NCBI GenBank assembly: GCA_937894515.1
Contig: CALCRH010000036.1
Span: forward strand, 41,855 to 105,854
Length of the DNA stretch: 64,000 bases
Direction: 5' to 3'
DNA from: an uncultured Clostridia bacterium
GTDB taxonomy: Bacteria; Bacillota; Clostridia; Oscillospirales; Oscillospiraceae
Program-made: the position numbers and the translations under genes
The notes under the pieces: model-generated
The model's input: only the letters and a program-made list of their open reading frames with translations
Told to the model about the DNA's origin: nothing
The model's database searches: none
Shown here: positions 25,116 through 33,060 of the stretch, piece after piece
Layout of the letters: the number at the start of each line of letters is the position of its first letter
Position numbering within the stretch: the stretch's first letter is position 1

Positions 25116-26357
25116 ATGAAAAAGTTTCTTGCACTGGTTCTGACTCTCTGCATGGTTCTGGCTCTGGTCGCCTGCGGCCAGAAGGCAGAGACTCCCGCAG
25201 AAGGCGGCAAGGTGGATCTGAACGTGATTGCCGCTCAGTACGGTCCCAACACCGCTGACTGGTGGGCCAAGTTCGTTGAGGAATTCAACGCCACCTATGA
25301 GAACATCAACCTGACTGTGGACGTTGTTTCCTGGAACGACATCTACACCGTGGTCAACACCCGCATCGCCAACGGCGAGGCTCCCGATGTCCTGAATATC
25401 GACGTGTTTGCCGACTACCAGGCTGACGGTCTGCTGCTGCCCGCCAAGGACTATGTGTCCGAGGAGACCTATGCCAAGATGTATCCCGCATTCCTGGATC
25501 AGTCCGTGGTTGACGGCGTTGTGTGGGCTGTGCCCGATCTGGCTTCTGCCCGTGCCATGTACTACAACAAGGACATCCTGGAAGCTGCCGGCGTGGAAGT
25601 TCCCACCACTTGGGATGAGCTGACTGCCGCCTGCAAGACCATCAAGGAAAAGTGCCCCGATGTGTATCCCTGGGGTATTGATATGACCACCGATGAAGGC
25701 CAGGCTGCCTTTGCTTACTACACCTGGAACAACGGTGCTGACTTCACCGATGCCCAGGGCAACTGGACGCTGAATGATGCCAAGGTCGTTGAGGCTGTGG
25801 AGTATGAGATCGGCCTGGTCAACGCTGGCCTGACCAATGATGATCCCGCCAACCAGACCCGTTACGATCTGCAGGATCTGTTCGGTGCCGGCAAGCTGGC
25901 TATGATGATCGGCCCCAACAGCATCCCCACCTATGTTGCTGATGGCGGCAACAGCGTCAACTACGGTTTCGCTTCCATCCCCACCAACGGTGATATCGAC
26001 TCCTTCTCCGCCGGTGTTATGGATCGCTTCATGTGCTTCGACAACGGCTACACCGAGGACGAGCTGGCTGCCGTGACCACCTTCTTTGATTTCTTCTATG
26101 AGGATGCCCGTTATTCCGACTGGGTCATCATGGAAGGCTTCCTGCCCGCCACCATGGCCGGCGGTGAGGCTCTGGCTGCTGCCGATCCTGCTCAGGCTGC
26201 CTGGGTTGACATCGTTGGCTCCGCCAAGTTCTATCCCACTGCCAAGGCTGAGTGGGCTGATGTGAAGCAGGGCGTTATCAACGTGGAGCAGCAGGCTCTG
26301 CTGGGCGGCAACGTTCAGGAACTGCTGGATGCTCTGCAGACTGAGATCGCCGGCTAA
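25116..26357 (+). CDS. CUT1-type sugar ABC transporter substrate-binding lipoprotein
   Basis: A 413-residue extracellular solute-binding protein of the oligosaccharide class. The signal peptide ends in LVAC with Cys20. The mature part has the class-1 pattern, including WNDIYTVVNTRIANGEAPDVL, and PTTWDELTAACK. Codon bias is very strong. AAAAGGAGAAC precedes the ATG. A terminator separates it from the permeases, which fits the usual excess of binding protein over permease. Confidence 0.93.
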   Translation: MKKFLALVLTLCMVLALVACGQKAETPAEGGKVDLNVIAAQYGPNTADWWAKFVEEFNATYENINLTVDVVSWNDIYTVVNTRIANGEAPDVLNIDVFADYQADGLLLPAKDYVSEETYAKMYPAFLDQSVVDGVVWAVPDLASARAMYYNKDILEAAGVEVPTTWDELTAACKTIKEKCPDVYPWGIDMTTDEGQAAFAYYTWNNGADFTDAQGNWTLNDAKVVEAVEYEIGLVNAGLTNDDPANQTRYDLQDLFGAGKLAMMIGPNSIPTYVADGGNSVNYGFASIPTNGDIDSFSAGVMDRFMCFDNGYTEDELAAVTTFFDFFYEDARYSDWVIMEGFLPATMAGGEALAAADPAQAAWVDIVGSAKFYPTAKAEWADVKQGVINVEQQALLGGNVQELLDALQTEIAG

Positions 26358-26389
26358 GAGATCTGCCGCAAATACCTGGTGATTTGATG

Positions 26390-26430
26390 AAAAGGTGGGT
26401 CGGGACAGACCCGACCCACCTTTTCTTTTT
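26390..26430 (+). terminator. Terminator/attenuator between binding protein and permeases
   Basis: A perfect 15-bp stem (AAAAGGTGGGTCGGG and complement), 5-base loop and TTTTCTTTTT tail. Partial read-through would give low permease expression. Confidence 0.85.
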
Positions 26431-26454
26431 ACACTCCCGGAAGGAGATGCAGCG

Positions 26455-27336
26455 ATGAACAAAAAACTATTGCGAAAGACCGAACCCTATCTGTGGATCC
26501 TGCCCAGCATTGTGTTGATGGCGCTGTTTATCATTGTACCCATCTTCAACGTATTCAAGATGTCCATGAGCAGGATCACCAAGGCGGGGCTTATCAAGGA
26601 ATTTATCGGCTTTGAAAACTTCCGCAAGGTCCTGGCGACCTCCACTTTCGGCATGGTGTTGAAAAACACGCTGGTGTGGACGGTTTTCGTGGTGGTACTA
26701 TCCACGGTGCTGGGCTTCATTCTGGCGCTGCTGCTGAACAATCAGTTCAAGGGCCGTAAAATTGCCCGCGCCATCATCGTCTTCCCCTGGGCCACGACCC
26801 TGGTCATTCAGGCCAGCGCCTGGAAGTTTATCCTCAATACCGACTATGGCGCGCTGAATACGTTGCTGATGCGCCTTGGCATCATCCACCAGTATATCAA
26901 CTGGACCCCGACTCCTGAGGCTTATTTTGCCTGGGAGATCGCCTGCGGTATCTTTGTTACCGTACCTTTTGTGACATTCTGTGTGCTGTCCGGCTTGCAG
27001 AGCATAGACAGCAGCTATTTTGAGGCGGCCACCGTGGACGGTGCCAACTATCGGCAAAAGCTGTTCCACATTACCCTGCCGCTGGTGAAACCGCAGCTGA
27101 CGGTTTCCACCGTTTTGAATATTATCTATGTGTTCAACTCGTTCCCCATTGTCTGGACAATGACCAAGGGCGATCCGGCCAGCCATACCGACACCCTTGT
27201 TACCTACCTATATAAGCTGGCGTTCTACAACGGCAAGCAGGGTGAAGCCGCCGCCATCTCCGTGATCGGCTTCCTGATCCTGCTGGTCTGCGCCGGTATC
27301 TACATGGTGATGACACTGCGAAAGGGGGAGGACTGA
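26455..27336 (+). CDS. CUT1 ABC transporter permease (MalF/UgpA type)
   Basis: A 293-residue membrane protein with six expected spans. The EAA loop reads EAATVDGANYRQKLFHITLPL. ATG 26455 is preceded by GGAAGGAGATG; the longer frame from 26395 runs through the terminator. It pairs with the next gene. No ATPase gene lies nearby, so a shared MsiK/UgpC-like ATPase elsewhere is inferred. Confidence 0.93.
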   Translation: MNKKLLRKTEPYLWILPSIVLMALFIIVPIFNVFKMSMSRITKAGLIKEFIGFENFRKVLATSTFGMVLKNTLVWTVFVVVLSTVLGFILALLLNNQFKGRKIARAIIVFPWATTLVIQASAWKFILNTDYGALNTLLMRLGIIHQYINWTPTPEAYFAWEIACGIFVTVPFVTFCVLSGLQSIDSSYFEAATVDGANYRQKLFHITLPLVKPQLTVSTVLNIIYVFNSFPIVWTMTKGDPASHTDTLVTYLYKLAFYNGKQGEAAAISVIGFLILLVCAGIYMVMTLRKGED

Positions 27337-27337
27337 T

Positions 27338-28186
27338 ATGACATTACATCGTACCCCCCTGAAAAAGACGATTTTAAAGCTCATGCTCTACTTCGTCATT
27401 CTGGACATCTGTGTCATTACCCTATATCCCTATTTTGTCATGTTCTGTACTGCTCTGAAGAGCCGTGCGGAGATTTTCAATCCCAACGGAACGGTGTTTC
27501 CCATTACCGCCATCTGGTCCAACTTTGTTGACATCTGGTCAAAGGCGCCCATGGCGAAGTATATGCTCAACTCCATTCTGGTGGCCGGCGGCGCCACACT
27601 GATCGCCATGCTCTGCGGTATCCCGGCAGCTTACGCTCTGGCCCGCATGAAGTTTAAGGGGCAGAACGTATTCCTGGGCTTTGTGATCGTGTCCCAGATG
27701 TTTGCTCCCGTGGTGCTGCTGATCGGTATCTATAAGGTCATGATGATGCTGCATCTTACCAACAGCCTTCTGGGTCTGGTGTTTATCAACGCCGCATTCA
27801 ATCAGGCCTTTGCCGTGTGGCTGCTGCGCGGTACCTTTATGGGCATCTCCGCCGAGATGGAGCAGGCGGCCACCATTGACGGCTGTAACCGTTTCCAGGC
27901 CATGTTCCGGGTCCTGCTGCCTGTGGCGGCGCCCGGTATCGTTACCACGCTGATCTTTGTATTTATCAACGCCTGGAACGAATACACCGTAGCCCTGACC
28001 CTGATCTCCGACAATATGCTCAAGCCGCTGACGGTGGGTATCAATATCTTTAACGGCTATAATATGATCGAGTGGCAGTATCTGTTTGCCGCATCCCTCT
28101 TCGCCACCGTCCCGGTCATCATTCTGTTCATGTGCATTGAAAAGCACCTGGTATCCGGTCTGACTTCCGGCGGCGTCAAGGGATAA
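27338..28186 (+). CDS. CUT1 ABC transporter permease (MalG/UgpE type)
   Basis: A 282-residue membrane protein with the EAA loop MEQAATIDGCNRFQAMFRVL and a MalG-like N-terminus with a large first loop. It starts immediately after the first permease stop. A bidirectional terminator follows. Confidence 0.93.
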   Translation: MTLHRTPLKKTILKLMLYFVILDICVITLYPYFVMFCTALKSRAEIFNPNGTVFPITAIWSNFVDIWSKAPMAKYMLNSILVAGGATLIAMLCGIPAAYALARMKFKGQNVFLGFVIVSQMFAPVVLLIGIYKVMMMLHLTNSLLGLVFINAAFNQAFAVWLLRGTFMGISAEMEQAATIDGCNRFQAMFRVLLPVAAPGIVTTLIFVFINAWNEYTVALTLISDNMLKPLTVGINIFNGYNMIEWQYLFAASLFATVPVIILFMCIEKHLVSGLTSGGVKG

Positions 28187-28196
28187 AGTTACGACA

Positions 28197-28245
28197 AAAA
28201 AATCACTCCGAAACGGTTCCGTTTCGGAGTGATTTTTTATTTTTC
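28197..28245. terminator. Bidirectional terminator, permease/galE
   Basis: A 19-bp stem (AAAAAATCACTCCGAAACG and complement) around GTTC with A/T-rich ends. It overlaps the galE stop on the - strand. Confidence 0.9.
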
Positions 28246-29253
28246 GTAGCCGTTGGGGTTTTTGCGCTGCCAGTTCCAGGAGTCCCGGCACATATCATTT
28301 TGATCCCGCTCTGCCTGCCAGCCTAAAACCTTTAGGCTCTTGGCGGGATCGGCGTAACAGGTAGCCAGATCGCCGGGGCGGCGGGGCGCAATCTCATAGG
28401 GAACAGCGACCTGATTGACGGCTTCAAAGGCCTTGACCATGTCCAGAACGCTGTACCCGTGTCCCGTACCCAGATTGAAAACAGCTTCTCCGCTGTTTTT
28501 CAGCAGATAGTTGATGGCGGCAACGTGCCCCTTTGCCAAATCCACCACGTGAATGTAATCCCGCACACCGGTACCGTCCGGCGTATCGTAATCGTTGCCG
28601 AATACGTTCAGGTGATCCCGCTTTCCCACAGCGGTCTGGGAGATAAAGGGCATCAGGTTGTTGGGAATGCCGTTGGGGTGCTCCCCGATCAGACCGCTTG
28701 CGTGAGCACCCACCGGGTTGAAATACCGCAGCAAAACCACGGACCAGTCCGGATCGGCCTTGGCGATATCCCGCAGGATCTGCTCGCCCATGTACTTGGT
28801 CCAGCCGTAGGGATTGGTGCAGCTGCCGGTTTTGGAGGTCTCCCGCAGGGGCATCTCATTATCGCCGGAATAAACGGTGGCAGAGGAGGAGAAGATCAGC
28901 TTCTTCACCCCGTGCTTTGCCATCACGCGGCACAGCACCATGGTGGAACCCAGGTTGTTTTCGTAGTACGCCAGCGGTTTTGCCACGGATTCTCCCACGG
29001 CCTTGAGCCCGGCGAAGTGGATGACACAGGTAATGTCATACTGGGAGAATGCGGCATCTAAAACTGCTTCGTCCCGCACATCGCCCTGAATAAATTTGAC
29101 AGATTTGCCGGTGATCTGTTCTACCCGGCGCAGGCTTTCTGCGTTGGAATTGCAGAGATTATCCACCACAATAGGCGTATAGCCGCTTTGCAGCAGCTCC
29201 ACGCAGGTGTGACTGCCGATATAACCGGTGCCGCCGGTAACAAGAATATTCAT
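28237..29253 (-). CDS. galE: UDP-glucose 4-epimerase GalE
   Basis: GalE interconverts UDP-Glc and UDP-Gal, and some forms also act on the N-acetyl sugars. The 338-residue protein has the usual length, with the NAD-binding TGGTGYIGS at residues 6-14, SSSATVY (catalytic Ser) and YGWTKYMGE (YxxxK). ATG 29253 is chosen as the family start with GGAGGG 4 bases upstream; an in-frame ATG at 29265 lacks a ribosome binding site. It points away from the nucleotidyltransferase gene. Confidence 0.96.
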   Translation of the reverse strand: MNILVTGGTGYIGSHTCVELLQSGYTPIVVDNLCNSNAESLRRVEQITGKSVKFIQGDVRDEAVLDAAFSQYDITCVIHFAGLKAVGESVAKPLAYYENNLGSTMVLCRVMAKHGVKKLIFSSSATVYSGDNEMPLRETSKTGSCTNPYGWTKYMGEQILRDIAKADPDWSVVLLRYFNPVGAHASGLIGEHPNGIPNNLMPFISQTAVGKRDHLNVFGNDYDTPDGTGVRDYIHVVDLAKGHVAAINYLLKNSGEAVFNLGTGHGYSVLDMVKAFEAVNQVAVPYEIAPRRPGDLATCYADPAKSLKVLGWQAERDQNDMCRDSWNWQRKNPNGYEK

Positions 29254-29420
29254 AGCGCCCTCCATGTATGATAGACTGCTTCTATTTTAGCGGATAATCG
29301 AAAAAATGCAAGGAAACTTTTACCATGGAGAATTCTTCCTCTCCGGATTGCAACCGGCAGCGATTTGTGATAAAATCTAAAAACAGGAAGACCAGTAAAA
29401 AACAGGAGGCAAATAAATAT

Positions 29421-30341
29421 ATGGCGAAGGCAGCATTGGTGATTATGGCGGCCGGCATGGGCTCCCGCTACGGCGGCGATAAGCAGGTGGACGGCGTTGG
29501 CCCTAACGGCGAATATCTGATGCAGTACAGTGTCTTTGACGCAGTACGCGCCGGCTTTGATAAGGTAGTTTTTATCATCCGGCCGGAAATTTTGGATCTG
29601 ATCAAGAAGATGTGCGGCAACATGGTGGAAAAGCTGAAGACGCCGGCGGGCAAGCCGGTGGAGGTGGCGTATGCTTACCAGACTCTGGATGACGTCCCCG
29701 ATTTTTATACCGTACCCAAGGACCGTACCAAACCCTTTGGCACTCTCCACGCGGCCCGATCCGCCCGCCATGTGGTACACGAACCGTTTTGCGTCATCAA
29801 CGCCGATGACTATTACGGTGTAGATGCCTACCGGATCATTTTTGATCAGCTGATGCGTCTGCAGGAAAACGAGGCTACCATGGTGGGCTATCTGGTACGC
29901 AATACGGTAACAGAGCACGGCACGGTGTCCCGCGGGATCTGCCATATTGCCGATGGTAAGCTGACTGACGTAAAAGAAGCCCTGAAAATCCAGCTCTTCC
30001 CGGATGGCAGCATCGCGGATATAGACAGCGGCGAACGGGCGGAACTGGCGCCGGATACCATCGTTTCCATGAACTTCTGGGGCTTCACCCCCGGAGCGTT
30101 TGCAGCGATGGATTCGTATTTCCAGGCGTTTTTGCGTACATCCGGGGATAACATCAAAGCGGAGTGTATGCTGCCCAACATGGTGGGCGAGATGATCGAC
30201 CGGGGCAAGATGTCTGTCACCGTACTCCACTCCAAGGATCGCTGGTTTGGCATGACCTACCATGAGGATCGCGCCGCCGTAGCTGCAGAGCTGAAGAAAC
30301 TGCATGCCAACGGTACCTATCCCAAGAAACTGGTGGAATAA
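29421..30341 (+). CDS. Sugar-1-phosphate nucleotidyltransferase-like protein
   Basis: A 306-residue nucleotidyltransferase with an N-terminal AAGMGSRYGGDKQVDGVG loop (the G-x-G-x-R nucleotide-binding signature) and FCVINADDYYG (metal-binding Asp). It belongs to a family often annotated only as nucleotidyltransferase. Next to NahK-like kinase and galE genes, conversion of an amino sugar 1-phosphate to UDP-sugar is plausible but inferred. ATG 29421 follows AACAGGAGGC; the longer frame from 29325 has no site. Confidence 0.82.
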   Translation: MAKAALVIMAAGMGSRYGGDKQVDGVGPNGEYLMQYSVFDAVRAGFDKVVFIIRPEILDLIKKMCGNMVEKLKTPAGKPVEVAYAYQTLDDVPDFYTVPKDRTKPFGTLHAARSARHVVHEPFCVINADDYYGVDAYRIIFDQLMRLQENEATMVGYLVRNTVTEHGTVSRGICHIADGKLTDVKEALKIQLFPDGSIADIDSGERAELAPDTIVSMNFWGFTPGAFAAMDSYFQAFLRTSGDNIKAECMLPNMVGEMIDRGKMSVTVLHSKDRWFGMTYHEDRAAVAAELKKLHANGTYPKKLVE

Positions 30342-30345
30342 GAAT

Positions 30346-31878
30346 ATGAAAAAGCACATAAAAATTGCGGTTTGCACCGCCTGTATCTTGCTGTGCCTGC
30401 TGGCAAGCTGCGTGTTGGCTTCGGCAGCGGCAGATATCCGGAATATTACCGTTGCGGAAACAGCCCACGGAAATGTGAAGCTGGAAAAATCCGGCGATGG
30501 CAATGTCCGTATCACTTTGCAGCCGGACAAGGGCTATCTGACCGCCTCTGTGAAGCTGAAGACGGCTGATGGCCAGTGTCTCAAGCTGGCTGAAACGGAC
30601 ATGCCCAATGTTTATACCTGTGCGATTCCTGAAACCGGCGCGACCCTCGCGGTGGACTTCCGCTACACAGAGCTGACCCTCTGCAAGGAGGAGCTGGCAA
30701 TGAACGCCGGCAAAACCGCCTGGGTACCGGCCAAGCTGACCTACCTGGATGGGGAGCCCTATACAAGAGGCCCGGTGAAAAACGACCGTATCGTCTTTAC
30801 CTCTTCTGATCCGGCTGTGGTGTCTGTGGATCCGGCTACCGGCAAGCTGACAGCCCACCGGATGGGTTATGCCCGCATTACCGCCTCTGCCTGTGCCGGT
30901 ACCGGTGTGGACGATTACTTTTATGTCATTGTGGACGGCGACAAGGACAAGGTGGTCGGTACGCTGCAGCTGAATGCCTGGTTTGAAGAAAAAGTGGCGA
31001 TCGAGCAGTTCCTTCTGGGCCACTCGTTCCTGGTCTTTACCAACACCAGCGGGGAAGATATTACAATTGATGTTTCTCAAATGTATGGCTGCCATATCCC
31101 TACGGCGAAGTATGCTGAAATAGTAAATACCTATGACGGTGTCGGCTATGACCCCGCAACGTTTTATTATGTGACCCGGGGCGCGGCTGCAGCAGATGAG
31201 AACGACAATGCTCGAAAAGCGTGGGCAGATGAATTGTTTACCACAACTTCCCGCGGCAAACTGCAGACCTATACGATAAAACCCGATGAGATGGTCACCT
31301 TTGACAATACCGGCGATATTATTCCGGAAGAGCTTATGGGCGATATGCAGGATATCCTGGATCGCTACGGCAATTTCTTTGACGAAGCCGAGATGCAGCG
31401 GCAGATACAGAATGGCGAACTGACCCTTTGCAGTTATGTGAGCCGGCTGAATCGTTTCCTCATCGAGCTGAGCTATGACCTGCATACCGGCTACAATCCC
31501 GTGAACGGTGTGGCGGATCACGGCGGCGAAACGCTGAACCATGCCCTGTATTCTCAAGCCTATCATCGAGATTATCGGAAAGCTGTGGGTTGTAAAGTGC
31601 CCGTTACCCGTGTCCAGCTGATGGCCATGGTAGATTGTGTCCAGTACGATACCCACTTCAATATCCTTGACGACAACTGTACCACTTCTGCGGCTGCCGG
31701 CTGGAATCTGGCCACAGCTGCCACCCCCAGATACCACATGGAAATCAACCGGGGCGGCATTACCAGCGCTCTTTCCGCTCCCATGTGGCTGCGAAGAGAT
31801 ATCGTTGTCCAGTCCGTCAAACTGGCCTGGGACAAAAACATTCAGTTCATCATGGGCATAGGTGTTGTCAAACCGTGA
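30346..31878 (+). CDS. Secreted Ig-like protein with permuted NlpC/P60-like domain
   Basis: A 510-residue exported protein with a signal peptide (about 1-28). It has a bacterial Ig-like (Big_2) domain around residues 110-205, containing SSDPAVVSVDPATGKLTA. The C-terminal region carries GHSFLVF with His226 and, about 220 residues later, DDNCTTSAA with Cys445. His before Cys with this spacing and these contexts resembles the circularly permuted NlpC/P60 superfamily (YiiX/DUF4105-like), many of which are cysteine hydrolases. The assignment is by motif only. It starts 4 bases after the nucleotidyltransferase stop and may be cotranscribed with it. A terminator follows. Confidence 0.65.
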   Translation: MKKHIKIAVCTACILLCLLASCVLASAAADIRNITVAETAHGNVKLEKSGDGNVRITLQPDKGYLTASVKLKTADGQCLKLAETDMPNVYTCAIPETGATLAVDFRYTELTLCKEELAMNAGKTAWVPAKLTYLDGEPYTRGPVKNDRIVFTSSDPAVVSVDPATGKLTAHRMGYARITASACAGTGVDDYFYVIVDGDKDKVVGTLQLNAWFEEKVAIEQFLLGHSFLVFTNTSGEDITIDVSQMYGCHIPTAKYAEIVNTYDGVGYDPATFYYVTRGAAAADENDNARKAWADELFTTTSRGKLQTYTIKPDEMVTFDNTGDIIPEELMGDMQDILDRYGNFFDEAEMQRQIQNGELTLCSYVSRLNRFLIELSYDLHTGYNPVNGVADHGGETLNHALYSQAYHRDYRKAVGCKVPVTRVQLMAMVDCVQYDTHFNILDDNCTTSAAAGWNLATAATPRYHMEINRGGITSALSAPMWLRRDIVVQSVKLAWDKNIQFIMGIGVVKP

Positions 31879-31914
31879 TCCTTTGGCAGATCGAGGCAGA
31901 TTGATTCCTCACAT

Positions 31915-31950
31915 AAAAGGAGCCCACCGTACGGTGGGCTCCTTTTTGCG
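31915..31950 (+). terminator. Terminator of the Ig-like gene
   Basis: A 16-bp perfect palindrome (AAAAGGAGCCCACCGT and complement) followed by T5. Confidence 0.85.
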
Positions 31951-31991
31951 GGCCGCTGCTCTGTTCGAGTCCAAGCTTCACACGCAAAAAG

Positions 31992-32017
31992 AAAAAGCCA
32001 CCACATGGTGACTTTTC
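31992..32017 (-). terminator. Terminator of the tRNA operon
   Basis: On the - strand AAAAGTCACC, ATGT and GGTGGCTTTT form a hairpin with one mismatch, followed by TCTTTTTG, just past tRNA-Val. Confidence 0.75.
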
Positions 32018-32022
32018 CTTTT

Positions 32023-32099
32023 TGGTGGAGACTGCTGGACTCGAACCAGTGACCTCCTGCGTGTGAAGCAGGCGCTCTAACCAGCTGAGCTAAGCCTCC
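32023..32099 (-). tRNA. tRNA-Val (anticodon CAC)
   Basis: A cloverleaf reads on the - strand from GGAGGCT to AGTCTCC plus encoded ACCA. The anticodon stem CCTGC/GCAGG encloses TTCACAC, giving CAC (reads GUG). One A-C mismatch is seen at the base of the T stem. It is last in a three-tRNA operon. Confidence 0.92.
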
Positions 32100-32130
32100 A
32101 TATAACGGCAGTCCGCAGGGCTGCCGTTTT

Positions 32131-32205
32131 TGGTGACCCGTACGGGACTCGAACCCATGTTACAGCCGTGAAAGGGCCGTGTCTTAACCACTTGACCAAC
32201 GGGCC
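32131..32205 (-). tRNA. tRNA-Glu (anticodon TTC)
   Basis: A cloverleaf with acceptor GGCCCGT/ACGGGTC, anticodon loop CTTTCAC and T loop TTCGAGT; CCA is encoded. A short hairpin with a T run (ACGGCAG / CTGCCGT, 32104-32130) separates it from tRNA-Val. Confidence 0.93.
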
Positions 32206-32217
32206 GGTTGTCGAGGG

Positions 32218-32243
32218 TGGGAGAGATGCTGTGCATCTCTCCC
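32218..32243. repeat. Hairpin between tRNA-Met and tRNA-Glu
   Basis: GGGAGAGATGC / GCATCTCTCCC, an 11-bp perfect stem in the spacer, possibly a processing signal of the precursor. Confidence 0.6.
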
Positions 32244-32247
32244 ACAA

Positions 32248-32324
32248 TGGTAGCGGCGACTGGATTTGAACCGGTGACACTGCGGGTATGAACCGCATGC
32301 TCTAGCCAACTGAGCTACGCCGCC
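32248..32324 (-). tRNA. tRNA-Met-type (anticodon CAT)
   Basis: Acceptor GGCGGCG/CGCCGCT with a G1-U72 pair, anticodon stem TGCGG/CCGCA around TTCATAC, and encoded CCA. The paired position 1-72 argues against initiator tRNA. Elongator Met is most likely, but a CAT tRNA that becomes Ile2 after lysidine modification by TilS (gene at 48.7 kb) cannot be excluded. Confidence 0.9.
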
Positions 32325-32346
32325 ATGTCCTCGACAGGCACGAACT

Positions 32347-32375
32347 AATATAACACACGAAACACGCGTTGTCAA
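32347..32375 (-). promoter_or_regulatory. Consensus promoter of the tRNA operon
   Basis: On the - strand TTGACA (32375-32370) and TATATT (32352-32347) are separated by 17 bases, about 22 bases before tRNA-Met. Confidence 0.82.
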
Positions 32376-32414
32376 CACCTTTTTCCGCGCTTTTCGCGGG
32401 AATTTTTGCAGAAG

Positions 32415-32645
32415 CTATTTCAACAATTCATCGTATGTCGTTTTCAAAACATCACGGATGCCACGAAGCTGCGAAGCCTGAATGTGCTGAATACCGCGTT
32501 CGATTTTGACAAGGGTTTCGCGTGTCATATCTACGCCGATCAGCTGCAGCTGACGTACCAACTCCGTTTGTCCCATATCCCGGGACAAACGAATTTCCCG
32601 AATATTTTTCCCGATAAAAATATCCTGTTTGATTTTCTGCTCCAT
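32415..32645 (-). CDS. Small XRE-family HTH repressor
   Basis: A 76-residue DNA-binding protein made almost wholly of a lambda-repressor-like HTH (IGKNIREIRLSRDMGQTELV, then RETLVKIERGIQHI). It has no effector domain. GGAGGT precedes the ATG. It is divergent from a 52-residue protein, and the two flank a pair of GGACT-N6-AGTCC sites that it probably binds. Confidence 0.85.
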   Translation of the reverse strand: MEQKIKQDIFIGKNIREIRLSRDMGQTELVRQLQLIGVDMTRETLVKIERGIQHIQASQLRGIRDVLKTTYDELLK

Positions 32646-32659
32646 ACCGCACCTCCGTA

Positions 32660-32675
32660 GGACTAAAATAAGTCC
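32660..32675. promoter_or_regulatory. Operator 1 (GGACT-N6-AGTCC)
   Basis: A perfect inverted repeat GGACT-AAAATA-AGTCC, 15 bases upstream of the XRE start codon and overlapping its leader. Confidence 0.7.
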
Positions 32676-32684
32676 GAATCTATC

Positions 32685-32713
32685 TTGATTTTACGGAAGT
32701 ATTACGATACAAT
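32685..32713 (+). promoter_or_regulatory. Promoter of the 52-residue protein gene
   Basis: TTGATT (32685-32690) and TACAAT (32708-32713) with a 17-base spacer. Operator 2 begins 2 bases downstream, across the expected transcription start. Confidence 0.65.
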
Positions 32714-32714
32714 G

Positions 32715-32730
32715 GGACTAATATCAGTCC
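32715..32730. promoter_or_regulatory. Operator 2 (GGACT-N6-AGTCC)
   Basis: A perfect inverted repeat GGACT-AATATC-AGTCC, centred 55 bases from operator 1 and placed to block the + strand promoter. Confidence 0.72.
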
Positions 32731-32756
32731 ACGTGGCTACGGGAGGGAGATAGAAT

Positions 32757-32915
32757 ATGAAAGCAACATTAGAAATTGAAACCTTATTGTACGATTTTTA
32801 TCGCAAGATTGGGGCAAACGTGGGCAAAACGCCGGAGCAGGTCATGGCAGATGCGCTATTTCGTGTAGCGGGGGAGATGTCCATGGAAGCCATTGCGAAA
32901 AAGAAACGAGAATAG
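32757..32915 (+). CDS. 52-residue ribbon-helix-helix-like protein
   Basis: A short gene starting MKATLEIETLLYDF and ending AIAKKKRE. A beta-strand-like segment (KATLEIE) is followed by a helix, a turn at KTPEQ, and a second helix (QVMADALFRVAGEM), the order of a ribbon-helix-helix DNA-binding protein. GGGAGGGAGA lies about 7 bases before the ATG. It is driven by the operator-controlled promoter above. The RHH assignment is by pattern only; an antitoxin-like or accessory repressor role is possible. No toxin gene is recognised next to it. Confidence 0.65.
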   Translation: MKATLEIETLLYDFYRKIGANVGKTPEQVMADALFRVAGEMSMEAIAKKKRE

Positions 32916-32943
32916 ATCAAATCGGATTGTTTCTGTAAAAGGG

Positions 32944-32972
32944 TAGAAATATTTGCTATTTAATGCTATAAT
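32944..32972 (+). promoter_or_regulatory. Extended -10 promoter of the GHKL-SLC1 gene
   Basis: TGCTATAAT, an extended -10 with TATAAT at 32967-32972, and a weak TAGAAA -35 box 17 bases upstream. The leader is about 85 bases long. Confidence 0.5.
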
Positions 32973-33060
32973 ACGCCGTAAGTGCAAAATATGGCGGCAG
33001 ATGTGCCATAGAAAGCAAAAAACGGAGATATAAATCCTATATTTTCGGAGAGGGCTGGAG

